Of a stretch of 64,000 bases of DNA, positions 33,477 to 42,866 are shown one piece after another; the first letter of the stretch is position 1, and the number at the start of each line of letters is the position of its first letter. Position numbers and translations under genes: made by a program. Origin of the DNA: Sphaerotilus mobilis (GTDB lineage: Bacteria > Pseudomonadota > Gammaproteobacteria > Burkholderiales > Burkholderiaceae_C). Below the pieces are notes generated by a model. It ran no database searches. It was given only the letters and a program-made list of their open reading frames with translations, and was not told the origin of the DNA. The stretch lies in NCBI RefSeq assembly GCF_004216565.1, contig NZ_SGWV01000011.1:248001-312000 (forward strand), read 5' to 3'.

Positions 33477-35645
33477 TCAGGCCGGCACCGAGCCGGCGGC
33501 GACCTGCGGAGCCTGGGAAGCTTGTTGGGACTGGGCGCTTTGTGCGTTCGCCGCCGGTGCCCGGGCCCGTGCGAGATGGGCAAGGACCTGGTCCCGCGGG
33601 CCGTCCAGCAGCACGCCGCCGCTGTTCGGGTCGATCACGACGATGCGTTCGACCAGGGCCAGCAAAGCCGGACGGTGCGTCACCAGCAGCATCGTCTGCC
33701 CGGCCTTCAGCGCTTCGGCCAGGATGCCGACGCAGTGCTGCTCCATGCCCTCGTCCATGCCGGAGGTCGGCTCGTCGAGCAGCCAGATGCGCTTGTCGGC
33801 CACCAGATGCCGTGTCAGCGCGACGAGCTGGCGCTGGCCACCGGAGAGTCCGCGACCGCCTTCGGAGATGGGCAGCTCCAGGCCCTTGGCGTTCTGACCG
33901 ATCAGGCGCCAGAGACCGGTCTTGCGGCAGGCATCGATGACCGCCTCGTCGCCCAGGTCCGGTTGGCCCAGCAGCAGGTTGTCGCGCAAGGTGCCCGAAC
34001 TCAGCCAGGAGGTCTGCGGCATGTAGGCGATGTGGGACGCGACCCAGCCGGCGTGCAACTGCGCGATGTCCATGCCGTCGAGGTAGACCGTGCCCTTGCT
34101 CGGCTTGAACTGCCCGCTGGCCAGACCCAGCAGCGTGCTCTTGCCCGCACCGATCGGGCCGATCACGGCCACCCGCTCGCCCGCCTTCAGATGGAGCTGC
34201 GCCAGGTTGAGCACGCTGTTGCGGCCGGGATAGGCGAATTCGACGCCTTCGAAGCGCAGCTCGCCGCGCACCGCGCCGGGCACGATCGGGCGTTCGACAC
34301 CGTCGTTGTCGCGCTTGAGCTTGAAGACGGCGTCCAGGCCCTTCATGGCGGCGGCGGCGTGGGCGAGTTGCACCAGCAGGCCCGGGATCATGGCCGACGG
34401 ACCCATCACCCGGCCCGACAGGATCGAGCAGGCGATCAGCGCACCCTGCGTGATGTGACCCTGGATCGTCAGGGTTGCCCCGAGCGCGACCATCGCCACG
34501 TAGCCGATCTGCTGGAAGGCAGCGGCCAGGTAGCCCGTGGCATCGGTCAGGTGCTTGATCTGCAGGGTCTGGCTGGCATTGGTCTCGACCAGTCCGGCCC
34601 AGCGGCCCTCGAAACGCCAGCCTGCGCCCAGGCCCTTGATGGTTTCCGCACCCTCGATGGACTCGACCAGCAGGCCGGTCTTGCGGTTGCCCGTGTCGAC
34701 GCTGGAAGCGACCAAGCGGTTCATGCGCCGCCGCTGCAGCAGGCCGGCAAAGGTGGCCAGCGGGAACAGCACCAGCGGCACCGCCGCCATCATCGGCCCC
34801 GCGATAAAGGCGATCACGGTCACGAAGATCAGCGCCATCGGCAGGTCGAACAGCAAGAAGAGCGTCGACGCCGACAAGACGCCACGGATCATCTCGTAGC
34901 CTTGCAGCTGCGAGGCCAGCGTTCCGACGATGGGCGGGCGTTGGTCCAGACGCACCGCGCCCATGCGGGCGAAGATGGCCTTGGACAGGTTCAGGTCCAT
35001 CTCTTTCAGGCGTGGTTCGATCAGGTGGGCCCGGGCGACCTTGATGAACCACTCCAGCACGATGCTGAAGATCACGCCCACGCTCAGCACCCACAGCGTC
35101 TGATAGCCCTGCGACGGGATCACACGGTCGTAGACCTGCATGCTGTAGAACGACACCAGCAGGCCGACGATGGTCAGCAGCAGCGAGGTCAGGCCGGCCT
35201 CGATGAACACGCTGCGGTTGTTCCTGAACTGTTCACGCACCAGTTGCGCGGCGCTGGCATGGCCCTCACGGCCTTCATCCATGACGATGCGGTGCAGGCA
35301 GGGCTGGCCGTCCAGCGGCAGGTCCAGACGTTTGCCGCTGGCGTCCTGGGCCAGCCACAGGCCCTGCGAGGCCCGCGACAGCACGACCAGCCAGCCGTGT
35401 TCGTCATGGCGGCTCAACAGCGGCAGGGCGGCCACGTCCGGTCCGTCCAGCTTGACGAAGTGGGCGCCAGGATCCAGTTCGATGGCGGCCTCGGCGACCA
35501 GCGCCGTCCAGTCATCGGTCGATCCCGGAAGGGGAATGGCCAGCCGACCCAGCACGTTCTTGATCTGGCCACGGGGCAGGGCGTGGCCCTTGAGCTGCAG
35601 CCAGCGGCCGAGCGTGGCGCCCAGCGCCTCATGTTCTGTCGTCAT
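33477..35645 (-). CDS. type I secretion ABC exporter (LapB-like, with C39-like domain)
   Basis: A 722-residue exporter. Residues 1 to about 125 form a C39-peptidase-like domain without a recognisable catalytic Cys/His pair, as in exporters of large adhesins that dock rather than cleave. Six hydrophobic segments follow (about 155-430, e.g. LTSLLLTIVGLLVSFYSMQVYDRV). The ATPase carries Walker A GPIGAGKST, signature GLSGGQRQLVAL, Walker B RIWLLDEPTSGMD and switch VTHRPALL. The C-terminal tail is Gln/Ala-rich. Its ATG overlaps the stop of the TolC-type gene by four bases. The likely cargo is the repetitive protein encoded at 37394-40087. Confidence 0.94.
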   Translation of the reverse strand: MTTEHEALGATLGRWLQLKGHALPRGQIKNVLGRLAIPLPGSTDDWTALVAEAAIELDPGAHFVKLDGPDVAALPLLSRHDEHGWLVVLSRASQGLWLAQDASGKRLDLPLDGQPCLHRIVMDEGREGHASAAQLVREQFRNNRSVFIEAGLTSLLLTIVGLLVSFYSMQVYDRVIPSQGYQTLWVLSVGVIFSIVLEWFIKVARAHLIEPRLKEMDLNLSKAIFARMGAVRLDQRPPIVGTLASQLQGYEMIRGVLSASTLFLLFDLPMALIFVTVIAFIAGPMMAAVPLVLFPLATFAGLLQRRRMNRLVASSVDTGNRKTGLLVESIEGAETIKGLGAGWRFEGRWAGLVETNASQTLQIKHLTDATGYLAAAFQQIGYVAMVALGATLTIQGHITQGALIACSILSGRVMGPSAMIPGLLVQLAHAAAAMKGLDAVFKLKRDNDGVERPIVPGAVRGELRFEGVEFAYPGRNSVLNLAQLHLKAGERVAVIGPIGAGKSTLLGLASGQFKPSKGTVYLDGMDIAQLHAGWVASHIAYMPQTSWLSSGTLRDNLLLGQPDLGDEAVIDACRKTGLWRLIGQNAKGLELPISEGGRGLSGGQRQLVALTRHLVADKRIWLLDEPTSGMDEGMEQHCVGILAEALKAGQTMLLVTHRPALLALVERIVVIDPNSGGVLLDGPRDQVLAHLARARAPAANAQSAQSQQASQAPQVAAGSVPA

Positions 35646-37033
35646 CGCGGGAGTTCCTGGCCGAAGCTGAAGTCGTTGTTGAGATCGGGTGCGCGCACCA
35701 GCAGCAGCACCCGGTAGGCGGCCACGCGCTGGTCGACCAGTGCGACGGCGGCGTCCAGGTCGGCCTGGTGGACCTCACGAACCATGTTGAGCAGTTCCAT
35801 CCAGCTGCGCCGTCCGGCGTCGAACTGACGCCGGTAGGACGCCAGCACCGTCGAACTGGTCTGCGCATAGGCCTGGGTCAGGCGGGCACGCTGGTCGGCC
35901 GAGGCATGGCGGATGTGCTCCTGGGTGTACTGGTCGCGCAGCTCGTTGCGCAGCGTCTCCACCGCCAGGCGGGCCGACTGGATGCGGGCCTCCTGCACGT
36001 CCAGCGCGGCCAGCCCGCCGAGCCCGGCGCCGGTCGAACCCTGCAGCGCGATCGTCACCCGCTCGTCCTTGATGGCGCCCCACTGGCGGTCGAGCCGCAG
36101 ATAGACCTGCGGGTGCAGGCCTGCGCGGCGCTGGGCCAGTTCGGCCCGGGCGATCTCGATCTCGACGGCCGCCCGGTTGAGCGCCGGCGCCGACTCGATC
36201 GCGTCGATCACCTCGGCCAGCGTCGGCACGTCCGGAAGCGCGCCATCGAGGTCGCGCAGGAGCGCGTCGTCGACCGTGCCGGCGGTGTTGCGTTCAAGCT
36301 GGGTGCGGCTCCAGGCCAGGTCGATGCGGGCCTGGGCCTGTTCGCCCAGCGCGCCTTCCAGCCGGGCCCGGGCGAGGGCCTCGTCGGACACCGTCGCCGA
36401 GCCTTGCGCATAGCGGCGGCTGATCATCTCCAGCAAGGCGGCCTGCTGTTCGACCAGCTTGCCCAGGCGCTCGACCCGCAGGCTGGCGCGGGCCCAGTCC
36501 GACCAGTTCGCGGTGATCTTCAGCGCCAGGTTGCGTTGCGCCTCGCGCAGCGCGTGGCGAGCCCGGGTGGCCTGATGCTGGGCCAGGTCGATGCCAGCGG
36601 TGATCTGCCCGCCGGTCCACAAAGGTTGCTGGACACGCAACAGATTCGAGTAGGTCTGGCTGGCGTACTTGCCCGCATATTCACGCGAGAAGGTCGCCGT
36701 CGGCGCCCGCTGCCAGCGCGCCGCGTCGGCGCCGGCCAGCGCGCCCGTCACCGAGCTGCGGGCTTCCAGGATGGATGGATGGCCGGTCGTGCCCCGGGCG
36801 ATGTGCTGGCCCAGGGCCAGGCCCCAGGCCGAGGAGTCGCGCGGCGCGGTAGCGGGCGCATCCGAACCCAGCACGTCGGACAGGCGCAGCACCTGCCGCT
36901 GGCCCGGCGCCGGCACCGCCACGCCGCCGCCGGCCACCTCGCCCGCCGATGCCGGAGGGGCCGCCAAGGCCTGGCCGGTTACCAAGGCCAAAGCGATGCC
37001 GGCGCACAGATCGGTCAGCGAGCGGCTGCACAT
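35642..37033 (-). CDS. TolC family outer membrane protein
   Basis: A 463-residue outer-membrane channel of a type I secretion system. A signal peptide (LCAGIALALVTGQALA, cleavage near residue 25) precedes two TolC-repeat halves of long alpha-helices with beta segments, such as YSNLLRVQQPLWTGGQITAGIDLAQHQ and IALQGSTGAGLGGLAALDVQEARIQSA. The ATG at 37033 lacks a strong ribosome site; an upstream GTG start would add 23 residues without signal-peptide character. It is the first gene of the secretion unit and reads away from the adhesin-like gene across a 360-base AT-rich gap. Confidence 0.92.
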   Translation of the reverse strand: MCSRSLTDLCAGIALALVTGQALAAPPASAGEVAGGGVAVPAPGQRQVLRLSDVLGSDAPATAPRDSSAWGLALGQHIARGTTGHPSILEARSSVTGALAGADAARWQRAPTATFSREYAGKYASQTYSNLLRVQQPLWTGGQITAGIDLAQHQATRARHALREAQRNLALKITANWSDWARASLRVERLGKLVEQQAALLEMISRRYAQGSATVSDEALARARLEGALGEQAQARIDLAWSRTQLERNTAGTVDDALLRDLDGALPDVPTLAEVIDAIESAPALNRAAVEIEIARAELAQRRAGLHPQVYLRLDRQWGAIKDERVTIALQGSTGAGLGGLAALDVQEARIQSARLAVETLRNELRDQYTQEHIRHASADQRARLTQAYAQTSSTVLASYRRQFDAGRRSWMELLNMVREVHQADLDAAVALVDQRVAAYRVLLLVRAPDLNNDFSFGQELPR

Positions 37034-37393
37034 CCAGGTCAGTCCCCGGGCTGACGGGCGTGGGCATCGTGGGTGATGCGGACCTTGGGTTGAGTGAGAC
37101 ACGGGACCTCGGTTTGGGTGGATGTCCGGCAGTCTTCCTGCTCACCTGTGGAGCGGCAATTACATAAACATGTTGGTTTGCCAACATTAATAAGTAGATC
37201 GGCGGCTGTTTTTTCCAAAACTCGATCTGAAAATCGGATTCCTATGGGTTTATAGGTAGCTTTAATGGGTTTGACTACATATTTAGGTAGTGGTTTAAAA
37301 GAGTCCCACTTTTATACTGGCTTCATGCCTCGGCAATCTTTGGGTAGGTAATCAAGATTGTTGTAGGTCCTCATCCCACCGGAGCAAGGCTCA
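37034..37393. promoter_or_regulatory. AT-rich divergent control region between secretion operon and adhesin-like gene
   Basis: This 360-base gap holds no gene. It is far richer in A and T than its surroundings between about 37155 and 37350. It contains an inverted repeat ATGTTGG-TTTG-CCAACAT (37170-37187) and the heptamers ATAGGTA (37252-37258), TTAGGTA (37283-37289) and GTAGGTA (37344-37350). These read TACCTAT/A/C on the other strand, close to the NarL-family site TACYYMT. A plausible sigma-70 promoter is TTGACT (37271) and TTTAAA (37294), spaced by 17 bases; TATACT at 37313 is another possible -10 box. A NarL-type regulator is encoded downstream at 40223. Confidence 0.6.
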
Positions 37394-40087
37394 ATGAGCA
37401 ACAGCGCATACACGATTCGAGTGATCAAGGGCGGCATGACGGTCAGCCGCCTGGCGGTGCCACCGCAGGCCGGTGGCAAGGGCGAGGCGGTGACATTGCC
37501 CGCGCAGCCCGGTGCCAGCTACCAGCTCGCCCTGACCAGCAGCAACCAGGGGCCGACAAAGATTCGCACCCGCCGCGAGGGTGCTGACCTGTGGATCAGC
37601 GTCGACGGCACCGATCCGAACCAGCCCGACGTCGTCATCCGGGGCTACTACGACCAGCCGACCCCACCGACCCTGCTGGGTCTGGATGCGGCCGGTGAGG
37701 TCCAGACCTACCGCCTCGCCGATGTGTCGCCGCTGGCCTCGCTGCACGGCCTGACCGAGGGCGGTCCGCCGCCGAGCGACGACGGCCTGTACTTGGGCGG
37801 CAAGGCGGCCGCCTCGCTGATCGACGGCCTGTCCGACACGGCCCTGATGTGGGGTGGTGCGGCGGTGGGCGGCCTGCTGATCTACCAGTCGGTGTCGGGC
37901 AGTGGCAGCGACGACACGCCGCCCATCGACACGATCAAGGCCTATGCCGACAGCCCCCTGGCGACGGCGCCGACGGTGTCGACCTATGAAAAGGCAGGGG
38001 TGCAGGGCGTCACGTCGTCCAACCTGGAGGCCATCAACAGCGCGGTGTCGACGCTCAAGTCCAGCGGCATTCCGGATGTCGACGCGCTGCGCAAGGTCGT
38101 CACCGCCTACAACAAGATCCTCGCCCAGGCCGATGGCATCGCCAGCGCGGACCCAGCCCAGGAGGCGCTGGTGGCGGCGGACTACGCGACCCTGGGGGTG
38201 AAGGTTCACCTGCTGGAGAAGTCCGAGCTGGCCATCGCGCTGCTCAACGACGTGGTCGATGTGCGCACCGCCAGCTTCGTCGACACCATCAAGGAACTCA
38301 ACGACATCGTCACCGCCGTCGACAAGGTCCAGGAGACGATCAACGGCACCAGCAGCACGCTGACCGTGGCGGATTTCGGCAACCTCGCGGTCGGCGCCAA
38401 GGAGGGTTCGATCGCCGTGACGACCGCGAACCTGCCCGGCGTGAAGTCTGCGCTGCTGGCGTCGAAGGACGCCGTCGGCGATGCCCGCATCGACCACGTC
38501 AGCGAGATCCAGACCATCGTCACGGCCTACGACAAGATCATCAAGTTCGCCGACGGCAGCGCCACCACCTCGACGGGCACGCTGCCCACGGTGCAGGACT
38601 ATGCAGACGTGCGTGCCGACATCGGCATCGCCAAGGGCGGCGTCGCCGGCGCCAGCGCCACGGCGGCGGACAACGCGCTGAAGCTGCTCGGCGAGGTGGT
38701 CGGCGTGAAGTCAGCAACGGATGTCGATTCGGTCGACGAACTTGTCAAGATCGGTGCCGCCATCGATCACCTCATGGCGCTGGCGGGCATGGCGGCCGCG
38801 CCCACAAGCTCGCCCGACTTGACGATCGACGACCTCAAGCTGTTGCTGGGCGACAAGGACATGCCCAGCATCGATCCCGCCAAGCTGCCCAAGGTCTGGG
38901 CGGCGATCGCCGAGACCGTTGACAACGGATCGGGCGTCAACACGCGGACCCAGATCCGCAACCTCGTCACCGATGCGGTGTCCGGCCTCAGTGCCAGCGA
39001 GGCGCTGGAGGCCATCCGGGTCTGGACCACCACCGGTGGTACCCCGCCGTCGTACAAGACGTATGAAGCGGCCGGTGTGGCGGGGGTGTCGTCAAGCAAC
39101 GTCGACGCCATCAACTCGGCGGTCCAGGCGCTGGAGCCGGTTGCCGTCAACAGCGTCGATGGCATCAACAAGGTGGTGCAGGCCTATGCGCGCATCCTGG
39201 ACAAGGCCAACGGCCCGTTGCCGGACAGCACGCCCGACGTGGATCTGACCGTGAACGACTACCAGGCGGTCGGCACCGCTCTGCGCTCGCTCGAAACTCC
39301 GCGGGGCTTGGCCCTGCTCAACGACGTGATCGAGAACCGCCCGCAGTCGGCGGTGGATTCGGTCGACGCGGCCGGCCTCAACGGCATCGTGGCATCGGTC
39401 GAGCGGCTGATCGACACGATTGATGGCGGGCGTCTGGGCCTGAGCCTCACCGTGGCCGACTACGCCACGCTGGGGATGACCGACAGCGCAGGCAATGTCG
39501 TGACCGCGTCGACGGCGAACTTCAATGTGGCAGCCATCCAGTCCTCGCTGAGGGCGGCCCCGAAGACTGGTGACGCAGCCATCGACACCATTGGCGAATT
39601 GCAGGCGATCGTCAGTGGCTACGAGAAGATCCTCTCCTATGCCGACGGGCCGAGCGTGACCAACCAGCCTGCGGCCGGGCCGCAGGCGAGCGACTATGTG
39701 TCTGTCTGTGCGGACATCGGCCTGGCTGCGACGGGTGCCCTGGGCAAGGACGCGACCCTGGCCGACAACGCCCTGCGTCTGCTCAATGAATCGGTCGGCT
39801 ACAGGTTCGCTGCGGGGGTCGACACGGTCAAGGAGATCAATGACATCGCCAAGGCCGTCGATCACGTCATGGCTTTGGCTGCGCTCACCAACCTGGACGG
39901 GTACACGAGGCAATTGACCGGAGCCGACCTCCGCCTCCTTGGCTTGTCGGTCAGTACCGACGAGCTGGGCAAAAAAGAACAGTTCGAAGCCTTCTGGACG
40001 TCCGTCGCCAACACGGCGAATACAGGGTACGAGGTTGCCAGCCTGAGCCAGTTGCAAGCGTTCTACAACGCGTCCCTGACGATTTGA
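37394..40087 (+). CDS. large repetitive surface/adhesin-like protein with BapA-type prefix
   Basis: An 897-residue acidic protein. Residues 1-150 resemble the prefix region of BapA/LapF-type biofilm adhesins (YTIRVIKGG at the start, QPDVVIRGYYDQ near 80, then LADVSPL). A hydrophobic Gly-rich segment (ALMWGGAAVGGLLIYQSV, about 150-168) follows. The rest is a duplicated block, about residues 196-550 and 555-897. Each block consists of four different helical modules of 80-100 residues that recur in the same order, with repeated patterns such as YEKAGVQGVTSSNLEAINSA, ADNALKLLGEVVG and ADGP. There are no RTX nonapeptides and no obvious C-terminal secretion signal. Position opposite a type I secretion operon suggests export by it and a role in adhesion or biofilm. 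Confidence 0.8.
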   Translation: MSNSAYTIRVIKGGMTVSRLAVPPQAGGKGEAVTLPAQPGASYQLALTSSNQGPTKIRTRREGADLWISVDGTDPNQPDVVIRGYYDQPTPPTLLGLDAAGEVQTYRLADVSPLASLHGLTEGGPPPSDDGLYLGGKAAASLIDGLSDTALMWGGAAVGGLLIYQSVSGSGSDDTPPIDTIKAYADSPLATAPTVSTYEKAGVQGVTSSNLEAINSAVSTLKSSGIPDVDALRKVVTAYNKILAQADGIASADPAQEALVAADYATLGVKVHLLEKSELAIALLNDVVDVRTASFVDTIKELNDIVTAVDKVQETINGTSSTLTVADFGNLAVGAKEGSIAVTTANLPGVKSALLASKDAVGDARIDHVSEIQTIVTAYDKIIKFADGSATTSTGTLPTVQDYADVRADIGIAKGGVAGASATAADNALKLLGEVVGVKSATDVDSVDELVKIGAAIDHLMALAGMAAAPTSSPDLTIDDLKLLLGDKDMPSIDPAKLPKVWAAIAETVDNGSGVNTRTQIRNLVTDAVSGLSASEALEAIRVWTTTGGTPPSYKTYEAAGVAGVSSSNVDAINSAVQALEPVAVNSVDGINKVVQAYARILDKANGPLPDSTPDVDLTVNDYQAVGTALRSLETPRGLALLNDVIENRPQSAVDSVDAAGLNGIVASVERLIDTIDGGRLGLSLTVADYATLGMTDSAGNVVTASTANFNVAAIQSSLRAAPKTGDAAIDTIGELQAIVSGYEKILSYADGPSVTNQPAAGPQASDYVSVCADIGLAATGALGKDATLADNALRLLNESVGYRFAAGVDTVKEINDIAKAVDHVMALAALTNLDGYTRQLTGADLRLLGLSVSTDELGKKEQFEAFWTSVANTANTGYEVASLSQLQAFYNASLTI

Positions 40088-40222
40088 TCGGGCCGACGGC
40101 GGGCGACCCTCAAGTCGCCGCTGCCCTGGTCGATAGCGCATCCAACCACCTGTCCGACCTTCGGGGTCATGTCGGCAGCCTTTGTCCAACGGCGAGACCT
40201 CGTCAACGACCGAGTCCCAGCG

Positions 40223-40891
40223 ATGTCCATCTCCGTAGCCATCATCGAAGACGACCCGCTCGTCAGCCAGCACGTGTCCGACCTGATCCTCCGGTCGATC
40301 CACTGCACGCTGGCGGGCACCGCGCGCAACAAGTCGGAGGCCATGGCGCTGATCGCCGACGACCGGGCCGACGTCTACCTGGTCGACCTGGGTCTGCCCG
40401 ACGTCGATGGCGTCGACCTGATCGCCAACATCAAGTCGAACTGCCCGCAGGCGCAGAGCATGGTGCTGTCGACCTTCGGCGACGCCAAGCACATCAGCCG
40501 CAGCCTGAAGGCCGGGGCGACCGGCTACCTGCTCAAGGACGAGCGCGGACCGACGCTGATCGACAAGATCGTGGCCTTGCACAACGGCTATTCGCCGGTC
40601 AGCCCGCAGGTTGCCAAGGTGCTGGTTCAGGGCATGGCCGGTCAGCCGATCGACACCCGCAACGACGCCGACCGGGCTGAGGCGCTGGCCCGCTACCGAC
40701 TGGTGCCGCGTGAGGTCGAGGTGCTCGGCCTGCTCGGCGAGGGCCTGCCGATCGTGACGATCGCGGACCGGCTGTCCATCTCGACCCACACCGTCAACCA
40801 GCACCTGCGTGGGGTCTACCGCAAGCTGTCGGTGCGATCGCGCGCGATGGCCGTGCACGTCGCCCGTGCCCAGGGCCTGCTCGATGACTGA
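40223..40891 (+). CDS. NarL/FixJ-type response regulator
   Basis: A 222-residue two-component regulator. The receiver domain begins ISVAIIEDDPLVSQHVSD, with the acidic pair at Glu8/Asp9, the phospho-acceptor Asp55 in YLVDLGLPDVDG, and Lys near 105 in GYLLKDE. The LuxR-type HTH is at about 155-215 (LVPREVEVLGLLGEGLPIVTIADRLSISTHTVNQHLRGVYRKL). The start at 40223 gives the normal receiver N-terminus, though an in-frame ATG at 40169 also exists. It follows the adhesin-like gene by 135 bases and overlaps the histidine kinase gene. It probably controls the secretion/adhesin locus through the heptamers upstream of 37394. Confidence 0.93.
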   Translation: MSISVAIIEDDPLVSQHVSDLILRSIHCTLAGTARNKSEAMALIADDRADVYLVDLGLPDVDGVDLIANIKSNCPQAQSMVLSTFGDAKHISRSLKAGATGYLLKDERGPTLIDKIVALHNGYSPVSPQVAKVLVQGMAGQPIDTRNDADRAEALARYRLVPREVEVLGLLGEGLPIVTIADRLSISTHTVNQHLRGVYRKLSVRSRAMAVHVARAQGLLDD

Positions 40892-42866
40892 TCGTCTGCG
40901 TCCGGCCCTGCCAGCCTTGCTGCTGGCGGTGTTGATGGCAGGGGTCCTGGCCTGGCTCTGGACGGCCCAAGGTCCGCAGATGGTTGCCGTTCGCACGGCA
41001 CAGCTGACACCCGATCAACAAGGCCGCGCCGCTTATGGCGAGCCGGGGGTGACCGTCGAGCTGCCGCACTTCACCGTGCGCAGCGAACGCCGCGAGGCTG
41101 CCTCCATCGCCTATGCCCTGACGCTGGATGGCGAGGCGGGGTCGATGCTGGCGTCGACCGCCACATCGGGCGCGGCCGGCGACGTGCCGCGTCATGCGGT
41201 CCTGTTCACGCAGGTGATCAACGGCGGCGACTTCTACCTCAACGGCCACTGGATCGCCGGCCTGCCTCGATCGACCGCGCAGGACCGCTACGTCTGGTAC
41301 CGGCCCTTGCTGATCCCCTTGCCGCCGCGGCTGCTGAACCACGATGGTCGGCCTGACGTGTTGACGGTCGAGCAATCGACCCATGAGCCCTACATCCTGG
41401 TGTCGCCCGTGCTGGTCGGCCGCACCGGCGATCTCGCCCATGTCGAGGGCGTGATCGCCTTCCTCAGCGGCACGCTGGCCCATGCCTCGAACCTGTTCTG
41501 CCTGGTGGCTGGCCTGTTCATGATCGGCGCCTGGGTGGCTTCGCCGCGCGAGCGCATCTTTGCGCTGGCCGGCGCGGCGATGGTGCTCTGGGGCATGTTG
41601 TTCACGCTGGCGCTGTGGTCGCACGTCCCGATGGACATGTACCGGCTCTGGCGCACCTTGCTCTACGCGGCCGAAGGCGGGTTGATCGCGCTGATGTCGA
41701 TGTTCGTGCTGTCCTTTGCGGGCGAGCCGATGGGTCGTCGTTCGACCCGCGTCTTCATCGGCTTCGCGGCAGTGGCCCCGGTCGTCTACCTGATCGGCGG
41801 CAGCCCGACCGAGAACCTGCTGGACCGGCTGTGGACCGGGCCGATGCTGGTCGTCTATGTCTACGCCAGCGCCAGGCTGGCTCGCCTGGCCATTCGGCCA
41901 GGGCAGGGCGCGGCCAAGGCGCTGCTGTTGCAGTCGGTGTTCTGCATCGTGCTGGCCTTCCACGACTATGGCGTGCTGACCGGCTTCCTGGTCCGGCTGA
42001 TGCCTGAGGCCCCCGGTTGGCACTGGTACGCGCTGGCCTTCGAGCCCATCTACCTCAGCCACCTCGGTCTGCCGCTGCTCTTGCTGGTGGTCGGCTACAT
42101 CCTGCTGGTGCAGCACCAGGGCAGCGTCGAGGGCGTCAACAACGCCAACGCGGTGCTCAAGCGCACGCTGGCCGAGCGCGAGGCCGAGCTGGCCGCAAGC
42201 TACGAGGAACAGCGCCGGCTGGCGCAGGTCGAAGCGGCCCGGCTCGAACGCGACCGCATCTATCAGGACATGCACGACGGCATCGGCTCGCGTCTGATCA
42301 CGACGCTCTACAGCGTGCGTGCATCGACCCGAGGCGCTATGGACATCGAGGCCCAACTGCAGGCCTGCATCGACGACATGCGGCTGGTGCTCTATGCCCA
42401 TCAGGACGAGGACAGCGACATCCAGTCCTGCGTCTTCGACTACTGCCTGAAGCTGGAGGCCCAGCTCGAGGGCAGCGGCCTGCAACTGGCCTACGACATC
42501 GCCGACGGCGAGCCCTTGCTCCTGGCCCCGGAGGTGCGCATCAACGTGTTGCGCATCCTGCAGGAGGCGGTCACCAACTGCATCAAGCATGCGGGCGCTT
42601 CGACGCTGGAGGTTAGCCTCAAGATCGACACCGACGAGCTCGTGCTCGACGTGCTCGACAACGGCCGCGGCCTGTCGGTGCGGCCTGAGCGTCATGCCGG
42701 CGGCAACGGCAAGGGCATGCCCGGGCTGGCCAGCCGCGCGGCGGCGATCGGCGGGCAGTGCGTCGTGGGCAATGCGTCGCCCGGCACGCGGGTGCGACTG
42801 AGCCTGCCGCTGACGCGTGGTCACGCCGAGGCGCACAGCCCATCGAACGAGGAGGTCTCTACATGA
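40884..42866 (+). CDS. 7TMR-DISM sensor histidine kinase (HisKA_3 type)
   Basis: A 660-residue membrane sensor kinase. TM1 is at about 8-27, a periplasmic domain extends to about 190 (a 7TMR-DISM extracellular type, with FYLNGHWIAGLP and YVWYRPLLIPLP), and seven further membrane helices fill about 195-410. A coiled-coil leads into HisKA_3 with phospho-acceptor His464 in DRIYQDMHDGIGSRL, and the HATPase domain has EAVTNCIKHAGA and DNGRGL. The gene overlaps its response-regulator gene by eight bases and the next gene by four. DISM sensors are thought to bind carbohydrate-like ligands, which is not testable here. Confidence 0.92.
   Translation: MTDRLRPALPALLLAVLMAGVLAWLWTAQGPQMVAVRTAQLTPDQQGRAAYGEPGVTVELPHFTVRSERREAASIAYALTLDGEAGSMLASTATSGAAGDVPRHAVLFTQVINGGDFYLNGHWIAGLPRSTAQDRYVWYRPLLIPLPPRLLNHDGRPDVLTVEQSTHEPYILVSPVLVGRTGDLAHVEGVIAFLSGTLAHASNLFCLVAGLFMIGAWVASPRERIFALAGAAMVLWGMLFTLALWSHVPMDMYRLWRTLLYAAEGGLIALMSMFVLSFAGEPMGRRSTRVFIGFAAVAPVVYLIGGSPTENLLDRLWTGPMLVVYVYASARLARLAIRPGQGAAKALLLQSVFCIVLAFHDYGVLTGFLVRLMPEAPGWHWYALAFEPIYLSHLGLPLLLLVVGYILLVQHQGSVEGVNNANAVLKRTLAEREAELAASYEEQRRLAQVEAARLERDRIYQDMHDGIGSRLITTLYSVRASTRGAMDIEAQLQACIDDMRLVLYAHQDEDSDIQSCVFDYCLKLEAQLEGSGLQLAYDIADGEPLLLAPEVRINVLRILQEAVTNCIKHAGASTLEVSLKIDTDELVLDVLDNGRGLSVRPERHAGGNGKGMPGLASRAAAIGGQCVVGNASPGTRVRLSLPLTRGHAEAHSPSNEEVST

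Noticed and set aside
37394-40087. RTX toxin or haemolysin as the type I cargo
   Set aside because: No GGxGxDxUx nonapeptide or toxin domain is visible; the prefix and helical repeats fit an adhesin-like protein better.
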